Part shown: positions 25,298 through 36,194 of the stretch, in pieces
Layout: each line of letters begins with the position of its first letter
Numbering within the stretch: position 1 is the stretch's first letter
NCBI GenBank assembly: GCA_017501245.1
Contig: JAFVXI010000020.1
Coordinates: 1-64,000 of the forward strand
Origin: Clostridia bacterium
GTDB taxonomy: Bacteria > Bacillota > Clostridia > Oscillospirales > CAG-272
Direction of reading: 5' to 3'
DNA: 64,000 bases
Made by a program: the position numbers and the translations under genes
Notes under the pieces: generated by a model
Databases searched by the model: none
The model's input: only the letters and a program-made list of their open reading frames with translations
What the model was told of the DNA's origin: nothing

Positions 25298-25313
25298 TCG
25301 GAGGTTAGCATAG

Positions 25314-27224
25314 ATGAAAACAGTTGCAGAATTAAATGCTGCCCGTGCTGCCGCACTGAAGAAGATCGTTCTCCGTAAGGCGGACGAGGTCATTGCTAAG
25401 CAGGTGCAGTCTGACTATAAGTACACCGTTCTTGTCTGTGGCGGTACCGGTTGTACCTCTTCTCACTCCACCGACATCGTTGAGAAGCTCAAGGAGGAGA
25501 TCAAGGCTAAGGGCATCGAGGGCGACGTTCAGGTCATTATGACCGGATGCTTCGGCCTTTGCGCTCTCGGTCCTATCATGATCGTTTATCCCGAGGGATG
25601 CTTCTACTCTATGGTCGAGATCGGTAACATCCCGAGAATCGTTGAGGAGCATCTCGTAGGCGGCGAGCCCGTCCGCGAGCTTCTCTACAAGGAGACCGTT
25701 GCCGAGGATGGCAGCATCAAGTCTCTTAACGAGACTAATTTCTATAAGAAGCAGATCCGTGTTGCTCTTCGTAACTGCGGCGTTATCAACCCTGAGGATA
25801 TCTATGAGTACATAGCTGTTGACGGTTATCAGGCACTTGCTAAGGTGCTTACCGAAAACACTCCCGACGAGGTCATCAAGATCGTTACGGATTCCGGTCT
25901 TCGCGGAAGAGGAGGCGGAGGATTCCCCACCGGTCGTAAGTGGGCTCTTTGCGCACCTAACAAGGCTCCTCAGAAGTACGTAGTTTGTAACGCTGACGAG
26001 GGCGACCCCGGAGCATTCATGGACCGTTCGGTTCTCGAGGGTGACCCCCACTGCCTCATCGAGGCCATGGCTATCGCAGGCTATGCGATCGGCGCAACCA
26101 AGGGCTACGTTTACGTAAGAGCCGAGTATCCTATCGCAGTTAACAGACTTGCGAAGGCTATCGAGGACGCTCGCAAGGCAGGCATCCTTGGTAAGAACAT
26201 CTTTGGCACCGGCTTTGACTTTGATATGGATATCAGACTTGGCGCAGGTGCATTCGTTTGCGGCGAGGAGACCGCTCTTATGACCTCTATCGAGGGTAAC
26301 CGCGGTGAGCCCCGTCCCCGTCCTCCGTATCCCGCAGTAAAGGGTCTGTTCAACTCTCCCACCGTTGAGAACAACGTTGAGACCTTTGCTAACATTCCTC
26401 AGATCATCCTTCGCGGTGCTGAGTGGTTTGCGTCTATGGGTACCGAGAGATCCAAGGGAACCAAGGTATTTGCACTCGGCGGTAAGATCGAGCATACCGG
26501 TCTCGTTGAGATCCCCATGGGTACCACCCTTAACGATATCATTTACGAGATCGGCGGCGGTATCCCCGGCGGCAAGAAGTTCAAGGCTGCTCAGACCGGC
26601 GGTCCTTCCGGCGGATGTATCCCCGCAAGCCTTATCGACACCGAGGTCGACTATGACAACCTCGTTTCCATCGGATGTATGATGGGATCGGGCGGTCTTA
26701 TCGTCATGGACGAGGACACCTGTATGGTTGATATGGCTAAGTTCTTCCTTGAGTTCACCGTTGACGAGTCCTGCGGTAAGTGTACTCCCTGCCGTGTAGG
26801 TACCAGAAGGCTTCTTGAGATGCTTGAGAAGATCACCGACGGTAAGGGCACTCTTGAGGATATTGACAAGCTCGAGGAGCTTTGCAACTACATCAAGGCT
26901 AACTCCCTTTGCGGTCTCGGTCAGACTGCTCCCAACCCCGTTCTTGCGACCCTTAAGTTCTTCCGCGATGAGTATATCGCTCACGTCGTTGACAAGAAGT
27001 GTCCTGCGGGCGTTTGTAAGAGCCTTCTTTCCTTCACTATTGATAAGGATAAGTGTATCGGCTGTGGCAAGTGTGCTAAGAACTGTCCCAACGATGCAAT
27101 CGTTAAGACCGACTACGTTGCTCCCGGACATAAGCTTCCCTCCTACACCATCATCAATGATTCTTGTATCAAGTGTGGTGCTTGTATGGCTGGATGTAAG
27201 TTCGGTGCGATCTCGAAGAAGTAA
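25314..27224 (+). CDS. NADH-linked [FeFe]-hydrogenase, NuoF/HydB-like flavin subunit
   Basis: Domains in order: a thioredoxin-like [2Fe-2S] domain (about 30-125; CGGTGC and GCFGLCALGP), the FMN and NAD(H) site (GLRGRGGGGFPTGRKW near 190, NADEGDPGAF, GAGAFVCGEETAL), an SLBB domain, a [4Fe-4S] site (ESCGKCTPC near 490) and two C-terminal [4Fe-4S] clusters (CIGCGKCAKNCP and CIKCGACMAGC). This is the HydB/HndC layout of electron-bifurcating or NADH-dependent hydrogenases. It oxidises or reduces NAD(H) in the cytoplasm. CGGAGG precedes the ATG. The stop is followed at once by AAGGAGG for the catalytic subunit. Confidence 0.95.
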   Translation: MKTVAELNAARAAALKKIVLRKADEVIAKQVQSDYKYTVLVCGGTGCTSSHSTDIVEKLKEEIKAKGIEGDVQVIMTGCFGLCALGPIMIVYPEGCFYSMVEIGNIPRIVEEHLVGGEPVRELLYKETVAEDGSIKSLNETNFYKKQIRVALRNCGVINPEDIYEYIAVDGYQALAKVLTENTPDEVIKIVTDSGLRGRGGGGFPTGRKWALCAPNKAPQKYVVCNADEGDPGAFMDRSVLEGDPHCLIEAMAIAGYAIGATKGYVYVRAEYPIAVNRLAKAIEDARKAGILGKNIFGTGFDFDMDIRLGAGAFVCGEETALMTSIEGNRGEPRPRPPYPAVKGLFNSPTVENNVETFANIPQIILRGAEWFASMGTERSKGTKVFALGGKIEHTGLVEIPMGTTLNDIIYEIGGGIPGGKKFKAAQTGGPSGGCIPASLIDTEVDYDNLVSIGCMMGSGGLIVMDEDTCMVDMAKFFLEFTVDESCGKCTPCRVGTRRLLEMLEKITDGKGTLEDIDKLEELCNYIKANSLCGLGQTAPNPVLATLKFFRDEYIAHVVDKKCPAGVCKSLLSFTIDKDKCIGCGKCAKNCPNDAIVKTDYVAPGHKLPSYTIINDSCIKCGACMAGCKFGAISKK

Positions 27225-27239
27225 GGAGGAGTGCCTAGA

Positions 27240-28991
27240 ATGGAAATGCTTAATGTAAAAGTAAACGGTATCGCTGTCAGCGTACCTAAGGGCGCTACAA
27301 TTCTTGAGGCTGCCCGCAAGGCAGGCGTGGAGATCCCCACCCTCTGCTTTATGAAGGAAAAGAACGAGATCGGTGCTTGCCGTATCTGTGTTGTTGAGGC
27401 TACCGGCGCTCGCGGCCTTGTTACCGCTTGCGTATACCCCGTTACCGAGGGTATGGAGATCCAGACCAACACTCCTAAGGTAAGAGCTGCAAGAAAGACC
27501 ACTCTCGAGCTCATCCTTTCCACCCACGATCAGAACTGCCTTTCCTGCGTTCGTTCTACCAACTGCGAGCTTCAGAAGCTCTGCCTTGAGTACGGCGTAG
27601 ATTCTAAGGCATATGCAGGATTCAAGCCCACCTACGAGCTTGACTATTCTGTTCCCCATCTCGTAAGAGATAACAACAAGTGTATTCTTTGCCGCAGATG
27701 CGTTGCAGCTTGTAACGAGCAGTACGTATCCGTTATCGGCGCTAACAACAGAGGTATCGACACCTGCATCGGTCACCCCTTCGATATGCCTCTTGGCGAC
27801 ACCTCCTGCATCTCCTGCGGACAGTGCACCGTCGTTTGCCCCACCGGCGCTCTCGTTGAGCACGACGACACCGATAAGGTCTGGGCAGCTCTTGCTGATC
27901 CTACCAAGCACGTCGTAGTTGAGACCGCTCCCGCTGTAAGAGCAACTCTCGGTGAGTGCTTCGGTATGCCTATCGGAACTAACGTTGAGGGTAAGATGGT
28001 TGCAGCGCTCAGAAGACTTGGCTTCGACTTCGTATTCGATACCAACACCGCTGCTGACTTCACCATCGTTGAGGAGGCTACCGAGCTTCTCAACCGTGTT
28101 AAGAACGGTGGCAAGCTTCCCCTCATCACCTCCTGCTCGCCCGGATGGATCAAGTTCTGCGAGTACTACTATCCTGAGTATATCGATCATCTTTCCTCTT
28201 GTAAGTCTCCCCAGCAGATGGGCGGTGCGCTCATCAAGACCTACTGGGCTGAGAAGATGGGCTACAAGCCTGAGGACGTGTTCGTTGTTTCGATCATGCC
28301 CTGTACTGCTAAGAAGTTTGAGATCGAGAGAGATGACGAGTGCGCAGCAGGCGCAGGCAACCCCGACGTTGACGTCGTTCTCACCACCCGTGAGCTTAGC
28401 CGCATGATCAACAGAGCAGGCATTCAGTTCACTTCCCTTCCCGACGAGGACTTCGATCCCGCTCTCGGCGTTGACACCGGTGCCGCAGTTATCTTCGGTG
28501 CTACCGGCGGCGTTATGGAGGCTGCTCTCAGAACCGCTAACGACGTTCTCACCGGTAAGGATAACGAGAACCTCGTATTTGAGGAGGTTCGTGGAACCGC
28601 AGGCATCAAGGAGGCTACCTACACCATTGCAGGTCTTCCTGTTAAGGTTGCCGTTGCTTCGGGTATTTCGAACGCAAAGGTTATCATGGACAAGATCGCT
28701 TCCGGCGAGGCAGACTGGACCTTCGTTGAGATCATGGCTTGCCCCGGCGGCTGTGTAAACGGTGGCGGTCAGCCTATCCAGCCTCAGTACGTACGCGATA
28801 CCGTTGATCTTAAGGCTGAGCGTGCTAAGGCACTTTACAGCCAGGATGAGGCTATGACTCTTAGAAAGTCTCACAAGAATCCTATTGTCGCTGAGGTTTA
28901 TAAGGACTTCTTCGGCGGAGATTGGGGCTGCCATAAGGCACACGAGATCCTCCACACCTCCTACGTAAAGCGCGATAAGTTCCATCACTAA
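27240..28991 (+). CDS. hydA: [FeFe]-hydrogenase catalytic subunit HydA
   Basis: The N-terminal part has a [2Fe-2S] ferredoxin domain (GACRICVV), a His-Cys3 [4Fe-4S] motif (HDQNCLSCVRSTNC) and a two-cluster ferredoxin (CILCRRCVAAC and CISCGQCTVVCP). The H-cluster domain carries the three signatures TSCSPGWIKF, MPCTAKKFE and MACPGGCVNGGGQ. Together with the two preceding genes it makes a trimer that evolves or consumes H2 with NAD(H), probably with ferredoxin by bifurcation. The longest frame starts at a GTG (27231) that touches AAGGAGGA. The ATG at 27240 is 10 bases away from that site and is my choice. Maturation genes hydE, hydF and hydG are not in the window. Confidence 0.95.
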   Translation: MEMLNVKVNGIAVSVPKGATILEAARKAGVEIPTLCFMKEKNEIGACRICVVEATGARGLVTACVYPVTEGMEIQTNTPKVRAARKTTLELILSTHDQNCLSCVRSTNCELQKLCLEYGVDSKAYAGFKPTYELDYSVPHLVRDNNKCILCRRCVAACNEQYVSVIGANNRGIDTCIGHPFDMPLGDTSCISCGQCTVVCPTGALVEHDDTDKVWAALADPTKHVVVETAPAVRATLGECFGMPIGTNVEGKMVAALRRLGFDFVFDTNTAADFTIVEEATELLNRVKNGGKLPLITSCSPGWIKFCEYYYPEYIDHLSSCKSPQQMGGALIKTYWAEKMGYKPEDVFVVSIMPCTAKKFEIERDDECAAGAGNPDVDVVLTTRELSRMINRAGIQFTSLPDEDFDPALGVDTGAAVIFGATGGVMEAALRTANDVLTGKDNENLVFEEVRGTAGIKEATYTIAGLPVKVAVASGISNAKVIMDKIASGEADWTFVEIMACPGGCVNGGGQPIQPQYVRDTVDLKAERAKALYSQDEAMTLRKSHKNPIVAEVYKDFFGGDWGCHKAHEILHTSYVKRDKFHH

Positions 28992-29002
28992 TAAATACGT
29001 AG

Positions 29003-29042
29003 AAAAATGGCTACACGGCAGATGCTGTGTAGCCATTTTTTT
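29003..29042 (+). terminator. Terminator of hydrogenase operon
   Basis: A perfect 14-bp stem, AAAAATGGCTACAC (29003-29016) with GTGTAGCCATTTTT (29027-29040), and two further T residues. Confidence 0.9.
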
Positions 29043-29090
29043 GTGATAACCCGAATATAACGAGTGAAATATTGCTATGGAAAACTCGGT

Positions 29091-29678
29091 TTATTTTTTA
29101 TACTTATCGCTCTCGATATAATAGGTAGCCTCGCTATCGGCGACCGAGACCGCAAATGCCAGCGGGAACATCTCGAAGGCAGCCGAAACGTTTCTCGGAT
29201 CCTCACGCTCGGAGGAATAGCCCATATGATATCTGATAGCAAACGCCTCCTCGCGGGAAAGACGCATAAAGCCCGAGATGATATATACGCTCTTTTCACC
29301 GTGACCGTAGGGGAGTTGATCGTCGTATTCAAAGGTATCCACCCTCTGCCATACGCCCTTTTCATCCTTCACGTTTCTGAAGCCTTTTTTATACACTCCG
29401 ATCTTACAAAGATCGTGAAGAAGAGAAACGATCGCTACCGACTCGTCGGAATAGGAGAAGCCGAGCTTCTTAGCCGAAGGCGAGGCAAGGTAATCAACGA
29501 GGCAATCGTAAACGTTTAAGGAATGGTCAACGAGACCGCCCTCATAGGAGGAATGATAGCGAGCCGATGCGGGGGCTGTGAAGAAATCAGAGGCGATAAG
29601 ATAATCAAGCAGCTTATCTGCTCCATCGCGAGTTATGTTTGCTTTATAGATCTCAATAAATCTCTCTTTACTATTCAT
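29091..29678 (-). CDS. HD-domain hydrolase
   Basis: This 195-residue HD-superfamily protein has the metal ligands in GGLVDHSLNVYD, SLLHDLCKIG and YGHGEKSVYI, with a later Asp in SVADSEATYY. The family hydrolyses phosphoesters, often of nucleotides. The substrate here is not clear. GAGGT precedes the ATG. It follows the TIM-barrel gene by 5 bp, so the two are co-transcribed from the promoter at 30507-30535. I cannot link the two functions. Confidence 0.8.
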   Translation of the reverse strand: MNSKERFIEIYKANITRDGADKLLDYLIASDFFTAPASARYHSSYEGGLVDHSLNVYDCLVDYLASPSAKKLGFSYSDESVAIVSLLHDLCKIGVYKKGFRNVKDEKGVWQRVDTFEYDDQLPYGHGEKSVYIISGFMRLSREEAFAIRYHMGYSSEREDPRNVSAAFEMFPLAFAVSVADSEATYYIESDKYKK

Positions 29679-29685
29679 ATATACC

Positions 29686-30480
29686 TCATAATGTAAATAA
29701 TTGTGTTCTTTTCAAGTATTCAACACTCTCTTCAAGCCCGGCGATCGTTTTAACCTCTATAAGACACGTGTCCCCGTATTTAAGCTGTGACATCGTCTTG
29801 GCGACGTTGACGGAGGCACTGCCGAGCGGCAAATGCGCAGACTTTCCGTTGCTGTCGTGAAGGTGGAGATGCACTAGCTTCTCGGGGTATTTATTAAATA
29901 CGTGCCTATCCGATCCGCCAAGGCAGGTGTCGTGCCCGATATCAAGAGTCAAGCCAAAGACCCTGCTATTCATAAACAGCTCGAGAGCCTCTATCTGCGA
30001 GACGGTGAACGCATTGGAATCAACGTTTTCAATAGCTATACGGAGCGGAGCGTCTCCGATCTCATCCTCGCACATAGCTATAAATTGCTTTACACGATCG
30101 ATATACTCGCTTCGATAGACGTCTGTAAGAAGGATGACCTTGCCGGGCAGGGTAACGTAAACGCCCTTGAGCAGATGCATATTAATTACGGGAATGCCAA
30201 GAGATACGGCAAGCCTAATAGTGTCTCTCATAACGTCAAAGTAGCACTCCGAAACCTTGGGGTTAAAGTCAAACGGGTTGAGCTGCTCATCGGCGTGTAT
30301 GGTGTAGAAAACACCGTACTCTTTCATTATCCTTTTAAGATCGTTAACGTCAAGAGAGTGCGTCTGATACTGCGGAAAGCTCATATTGATCTCAATGAAA
30401 TCGAGAGAAAGGCGCTTTGCAAGCCTTGCGCAATCCTCAACGCCTTCGCACTCAACGAGAGTTGGTAAACCTAGCTTCAT
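29686..30480 (-). CDS. Sugar phosphate isomerase/epimerase (AP endonuclease 2 type)
   Basis: A TIM-barrel protein of PF01261 (xylose isomerase-like), 264 residues. Metal ligands are suggested by FIEINMS (Glu near 30), HADE, RIAIENVDS (Glu near 145), TLDIGHD and HLHDSNGKS. These enzymes isomerise or epimerise sugars with a divalent metal. The longest frame begins at a GTG (30489), but that GTG is part of the AGGTG ribosome binding site. The ATG at 30480 has good spacing and is used. It is the first gene of an operon with the HD hydrolase. Confidence 0.8.
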   Translation of the reverse strand: MKLGLPTLVECEGVEDCARLAKRLSLDFIEINMSFPQYQTHSLDVNDLKRIMKEYGVFYTIHADEQLNPFDFNPKVSECYFDVMRDTIRLAVSLGIPVINMHLLKGVYVTLPGKVILLTDVYRSEYIDRVKQFIAMCEDEIGDAPLRIAIENVDSNAFTVSQIEALELFMNSRVFGLTLDIGHDTCLGGSDRHVFNKYPEKLVHLHLHDSNGKSAHLPLGSASVNVAKTMSQLKYGDTCLIEVKTIAGLEESVEYLKRTQLFTL

Positions 30481-30506
30481 TATTTTCACCTGTACGTTTT
30501 TATTTA

Positions 30507-30535
30507 ATTATACAATATATTCGGGGCAATTTCAA
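30507..30535 (-). promoter_or_regulatory. Promoter of epimerase-HD operon
   Basis: Minus strand TTGAAA (30535-30530), 17 bp, TATAAT (30512-30507). Confidence 0.75.
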
Positions 30536-30595
30536 GCGGTATCGACGAGGTTATTATATTTCGGATATAAATAGAAGGCCGATAGCCAATAACTG

Positions 30596-30624
30596 TTGAA
30601 ATTCGATAAAAATAATGATAGAAT
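30596..30624 (+). promoter_or_regulatory. Promoter of RluA-family gene
   Basis: TTGAAA (30596-30601), 17 bp, TAGAAT (30619-30624); both hexamers are identical to those of the hydrogenase promoter. The start codon is only about 15 bases downstream of the expected transcription start. Confidence 0.75.
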
Positions 30625-30645
30625 AGACTAGAAGGAGGTGAGGCT

Positions 30646-31491
30646 ATGGAGGTATTCAGAATAACCGCCGACGGTCTTAAGAGCGACGTGAAAATCCGTG
30701 ATTATCTTAAAAGAATTGGATTTTCAACCTCGTTGATCGGAGAGGTAAAATACGATAACGTATTACTTAACGGACGCCCCGTGCATATGCGAGAGCCTGT
30801 AAAAAACGGCGACTTGATAGAGGTTCACTTCCCCATCCTGGACAGCGAGGGGATCGAGCCTATCGACATCCCCATAGACGTGCTGTTCGAGGACGAGCAT
30901 ATCCTCGTCGTTAACAAGCCTACGAATATGCCTATCCATCCTTCGAGGGGCAACAGCCTGCCCACGCTTGCTAACGCCGTTCGTGCATATATTGGCGAGC
31001 CGTTCGTCTTCAGATGCATCACAAGACTTGACCGTGACACGTCGGGTATAGTTCTGATAGCTAAACACAGACTCTCTGCCGCAAGGCTTTCGGGAGATAT
31101 GAAAGCCGGAGGCTTTGAAAAGACATACGTTGCAAGAGTAGTAGGCGAACCGCTCCCTCCTTGCGGCAGGATCGACGCTCCCATTGAAAGGGCAGCTGAA
31201 GGTGAAATGAAGCGTACCGTCAGACCCGACGGAAAGCCTAGCGTGACCGACTACGAGAACTTATCCGTCGACGCCTTCGGTAATACGCTCGTCAGGTTAA
31301 AGCTCCTCACTGGACGTACTCACCAGATCAGAGTGCATATGGCATATATCGGTCATCCGCTCTATAACGACTTCCTTTACGGTGAAAGAGTTGAGGAAGG
31401 GACCTATCGCCTGCACTGCGAAAAACTCGTATTAAAGCATCCGTTTTCGGGGGAAATGCTAACTATTATTTGCAAGAATGAGGATATTTAA
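30646..31491 (+). CDS. RluA-family pseudouridine synthase with S4 domain
   Basis: Residues 1 to about 75 form an S4-type RNA-binding domain. The synthase domain follows, with CITRLDRDTSGIVLIAK (catalytic Asp, RLDRDTSG) near residue 128 and LLTGRTHQIRVHMAYIGHP near 225. The length of 281 matches RluD/YlyB/YjbO-type enzymes that modify uridines in rRNA. The exact site cannot be told. AAGGAGGTG lies 6 bases before the ATG. It is monocistronic, with a terminator shared with ligA. Confidence 0.9.
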   Translation: MEVFRITADGLKSDVKIRDYLKRIGFSTSLIGEVKYDNVLLNGRPVHMREPVKNGDLIEVHFPILDSEGIEPIDIPIDVLFEDEHILVVNKPTNMPIHPSRGNSLPTLANAVRAYIGEPFVFRCITRLDRDTSGIVLIAKHRLSAARLSGDMKAGGFEKTYVARVVGEPLPPCGRIDAPIERAAEGEMKRTVRPDGKPSVTDYENLSVDAFGNTLVRLKLLTGRTHQIRVHMAYIGHPLYNDFLYGERVEEGTYRLHCEKLVLKHPFSGEMLTIICKNEDI

Positions 31492-31527
31492 CACTCCTTT
31501 ATTTCAAAGTGCAAAACTAAGCAACAT

Positions 31528-31582
31528 AAAAGAGCGAAGAAATCCGAGTCGTAAAAGATCCGAATTTCCTTGCTCTTTTTTT
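31528..31582. terminator. Bidirectional terminator between RluA and ligA
   Basis: AAAAGAGCGAAGAAATCCG (from 31528) pairs imperfectly with CGAATTTCCTTGCTCTTTT (to 31579), followed by TTTTA. The A-rich start gives a T-run on the minus strand for ligA. Confidence 0.75.
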
Positions 31583-31614
31583 ATACTTATTTCGTAGTGT
31601 GAGACTCTGTAAGC

Positions 31615-33682
<2,068 letters not shown>

Positions 33683-33751
33683 CAATATACCGTGTGATTT
33701 GCCGATCGATATTTTTAAGATCTGACCTACAAAAATCACGTCGTCTTTCAA

Positions 33752-33788
33752 AAGATATAAAGAAAGGAGAGCGAGAAGCTCGCTCTCC
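33752..33788 (-). terminator. Terminator of aminotransferase gene
   Basis: A perfect 10-bp stem, GGAGAGCGAG (33766-33775) with CTCGCTCTCC (33779-33788), followed on the minus strand by TTTCTTTAT. Confidence 0.85.
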
Positions 33789-33795
33789 GGATATA

Positions 33796-35073
33796 TCATA
33801 CTCCCAGCTTCTCAAGCGCTGCGAGCTTAACCGCAATAATAAGTATCTCGCTTGCGATCTCAAGCTCCTCAATGGACGGATAGGTGGGCGCAAGCCTGAT
33901 GTTTCTGTCCTTTGGATCAATTCCGTAGGGGAAGGTAGCTCCGACGGGAGTGAGAGTTACGCCAGCCTCCTTCATAAGGGCGTAGACCCTCTTTGCCGTT
34001 CCGGGCATTACGTCAAGAGAGATGAAGTAGCCTCCGCGAGGCTCGGTCCACTCTGCTATACCGAGGCCCTTGATAGTGTCAAGAGCGTTAAGAGCGACCC
34101 TGAACTTCTTTTCGATCTCGTGTCCAAGCTTAAGCATATGCTCTTTAAGCTTAGATACCTTGCCTTCGAAGAAGCGGAGATGCCTCAGCTGATTGATCTT
34201 ATCGTAGCTGATGGTCTGCGCACCGAGATAGGGCATAAACTGCTTTCTGTTGTTTTCGCTTGCGGCTATGAAAGCAACGCCACCGCCGGGGAAGGTGATC
34301 TTGGAGGTTGAGGAGAAATAGAATATCCTGTCACGGTTGTTATACTTTTCTGCAAGATCAAAGATATTGACAAGCTCGTCGCCGTCCTCGTTGAAATCGT
34401 GAACTCCGTAAGCGTTGTCCCACATTATCCTGAAATCGGGTGCGCCGCACTCCATAGAAACGAGGCGCTCGACGGTTTCTTTTGAATATGTGTTGCCCGA
34501 GGGGTTAGAATACTTCGGGATGCACCATATGCCCTTTACCTGAGGATCCTTGGCGTAGCGCTCAACGGCGTCCATATCGGGGCCGTCAGAGAGCATCTCG
34601 ATGTTAATAAGCTCGAAGCCGAGGGTCTCGGTGATCCTGAAATGCCTGTCGTAGCCGGGGCAGACGCAGAGCCACTTGACCTTTTCCTCCTTCGACCAGG
34701 GGCGGGGAGAGCCGTATACTCCAAACAGCGTCGCTCTGACCAGAGCGTCGTACATAAGCTGCAACGAGGAGTTTCCTCCCACTACGATATCATCCTTGTT
34801 TAAGCCGTAAGCCTCGGCAAAGAACTCCTTCATCTCGGGGATTCCGTCGAGAAGACCGTAGTTTCTGCAATCGAAGCCGCCGTCGGAGAAGCAGCGCTCT
34901 CGCGACATATCGACCGCTGTAAGCCCCTGACAGATATCGAGCTGAATCGAATTGGGCTTGCCCCTCGAGAGGTCAAGCGAGAGCCCCTTTGCCTTGCATT
35001 CGTTATATTTAACTACGAGCGACTGATATAGCTCCTTGCGCTCGTTCTGATCTAATTCCGTATACTTTTTCAT
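33796..35073 (-). CDS. Aspartate aminotransferase-like PLP enzyme (class Ic type)
   Basis: This fold-type I aminotransferase has the PLP lysine in SSTSKITFPGGGVAF. The substrate-binding SRGKP near the N-terminus, NSSLQLMYDAL (phosphate site), PKYSNPSGNTYS and DNAYGVHDF complete the active site. The insert pattern matches the large group of bacterial aspartate aminotransferases represented by PF12897. It would move amino groups between aspartate and 2-oxoglutarate. The longest frame begins at 35109, but that ATG overlaps the -10 hexamer of the promoter (TATAATG), so the ATG at 35073 is used and gives 425 residues. It is monocistronic and divergent from the biotin-ligase-like gene. Confidence 0.88.
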   Translation of the reverse strand: MKKYTELDQNERKELYQSLVVKYNECKAKGLSLDLSRGKPNSIQLDICQGLTAVDMSRERCFSDGGFDCRNYGLLDGIPEMKEFFAEAYGLNKDDIVVGGNSSLQLMYDALVRATLFGVYGSPRPWSKEEKVKWLCVCPGYDRHFRITETLGFELINIEMLSDGPDMDAVERYAKDPQVKGIWCIPKYSNPSGNTYSKETVERLVSMECGAPDFRIMWDNAYGVHDFNEDGDELVNIFDLAEKYNNRDRIFYFSSTSKITFPGGGVAFIAASENNRKQFMPYLGAQTISYDKINQLRHLRFFEGKVSKLKEHMLKLGHEIEKKFRVALNALDTIKGLGIAEWTEPRGGYFISLDVMPGTAKRVYALMKEAGVTLTPVGATFPYGIDPKDRNIRLAPTYPSIEELEIASEILIIAVKLAALEKLGV

Positions 35074-35107
35074 TAAAATGACACGCCTTTCGCAAAGTGA
35101 TGGTAAC

Positions 35108-35136
35108 ATTATATATCAAAAATGCAAGTTTTGCAA
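35108..35136 (-). promoter_or_regulatory. Promoter of aminotransferase gene
   Basis: Minus strand TTGCAA (35136-35131), 17 bp, TATAAT (35113-35108). The TATAAT ends in the ATG of the longest frame. Confidence 0.75.
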
Positions 35137-35254
35137 GTCCAAAAGCGCAAATATTCATTTTTTCTGGCAAATTTTATGTTTTGAACAAATAAAATGACAT
35201 TTTTGCATCGTCGATTAGTCATTTATAGCTTCATTTGTTCATAAAAGCTCCCAC

Positions 35255-35283
35255 TTGACAAAAAAACGCATTTATTATATAAT
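35255..35283 (+). promoter_or_regulatory. Perfect consensus promoter of biotin-ligase-like gene
   Basis: TTGACA (35255-35260), 17 bp, TATAAT (35278-35283). Such a strong promoter suggests the gene downstream is expressed in spite of its degenerate motifs. Confidence 0.85.
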
Positions 35284-35334
35284 TTATGCGAGCCGAAAAA
35301 TGCGGCTACGATCTATGAAAGGCAGGAGCGATGC

Positions 35335-36114
35335 GTGGAGGATTCAAGAAATCTGATAACGATCAGAGCCCAGGACGGCGCAATAATCAAGCTTGAAGCA
35401 CACACGGTGCTGGAATCCACATCGGCGCTTGCCAAGAGGTATGCCGGCGAGGGCTACCCCGACAGATATATCGTTTTTTCAGACAAAAAGGCTCTCCCCG
35501 ACGGCGGATACGAGGACGGGATATATATGTCGATTCTGCTCCGCCCCTCAATCTTCCCCTCTCAGGCGCAGCTGCTCAGTGCAATGGCGGCGACTGCGAT
35601 GGTTACGGCGCTTGGAGAGCATACGGACAAGAGGCTCGGCCTCGGCTGGGTCAGCGACCTTTACTGCGAGGGCGTGCGCATCGGAGGCTGTGATATTGAG
35701 GCAAAGCTCGACAACTTTACCTCATATGAGTATATCATCGTCAATTATGCGATAAGAATTAAGAAAAAGGACTTCCCTCCCCGTCTTACGGATATGATCA
35801 GAGAGGTTTTCGAATCTGATAACACCTCTATACTGATGATCATGGCTAAGACTATACTTGCGAAATTCTTTGCGCTTTACGTCAATATCAAGACCTCATC
35901 GAGGTTTATGGACGTTTACTCGGAGAAGTTCATTCAAAGAGGAATACGCATCAGGTATACCGACGGGGTGAAAAGACATTTTTACAGAATACTCAACGTG
36001 GACTCTAAGTCGGGGTCGCTCGTGCTTGAGGGGCCGCACGGTATGCCCATCAAGGTCACCTCGCCAAGGCAGGTGACGATGCCTAAGAGAATAAGGCTCA
36101 AAAAAACAAAATAG
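35335..36114 (+). CDS. Biotin protein ligase-like protein, degenerate active site
   Basis: The 259-residue protein has the BirA/LplA catalytic fold. HTVLESTSALAKRY matches the start of that domain (E-x-x-S-T-N), GIYMSILLRPSIFPSQAQLL its central strand, GWVSDLYCEGVRIGG the W-P-N-D-L-x-x-x-G-K-K-I-G-G block, and a C-terminal beta-barrel (SKSGSLVLEGPHGMPI) its SH3-like domain. The essential G-R-G-R-x-G-R-x-W loop that binds biotinyl-AMP is missing (ALPDGGYED in its place), and the block has W-V-S-D and V-R instead of W-P-N-D and K-K. No N-terminal HTH is present. It may bind biotin or a related acyl group without ligating it, or use another substrate. AGGAG lies 6 bases before the GTG start. Confidence 0.6.
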   Translation: MEDSRNLITIRAQDGAIIKLEAHTVLESTSALAKRYAGEGYPDRYIVFSDKKALPDGGYEDGIYMSILLRPSIFPSQAQLLSAMAATAMVTALGEHTDKRLGLGWVSDLYCEGVRIGGCDIEAKLDNFTSYEYIIVNYAIRIKKKDFPPRLTDMIREVFESDNTSILMIMAKTILAKFFALYVNIKTSSRFMDVYSEKFIQRGIRIRYTDGVKRHFYRILNVDSKSGSLVLEGPHGMPIKVTSPRQVTMPKRIRLKKTK

Positions 36115-36119
36115 TTTTT

Positions 36120-36146
36120 GCGGAAGCTTTTGCTTCCGCTTTTTTC
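36120..36146 (+). terminator. Terminator of biotin-ligase-like gene
   Basis: GCGGAAGC (36120-36127) pairs with GCTTCCGC (36132-36139) around TTTT and is followed by TTTTTT. Confidence 0.88.
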
Positions 36147-36194
36147 ATTCTTCCCCGCCCCGGTGCGTAAAATTCAAAAAGAGGGGGTGGAAAT

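Noticed and set aside
25332..29036. Long open frame on the minus strand over the hydrogenase genes
   Set aside because: It has no promoter or ribosome binding site, its protein is a low-complexity string of Leu, Ser, Val and Gly, and the plus-strand genes have complete family motifs. It results from codon bias.
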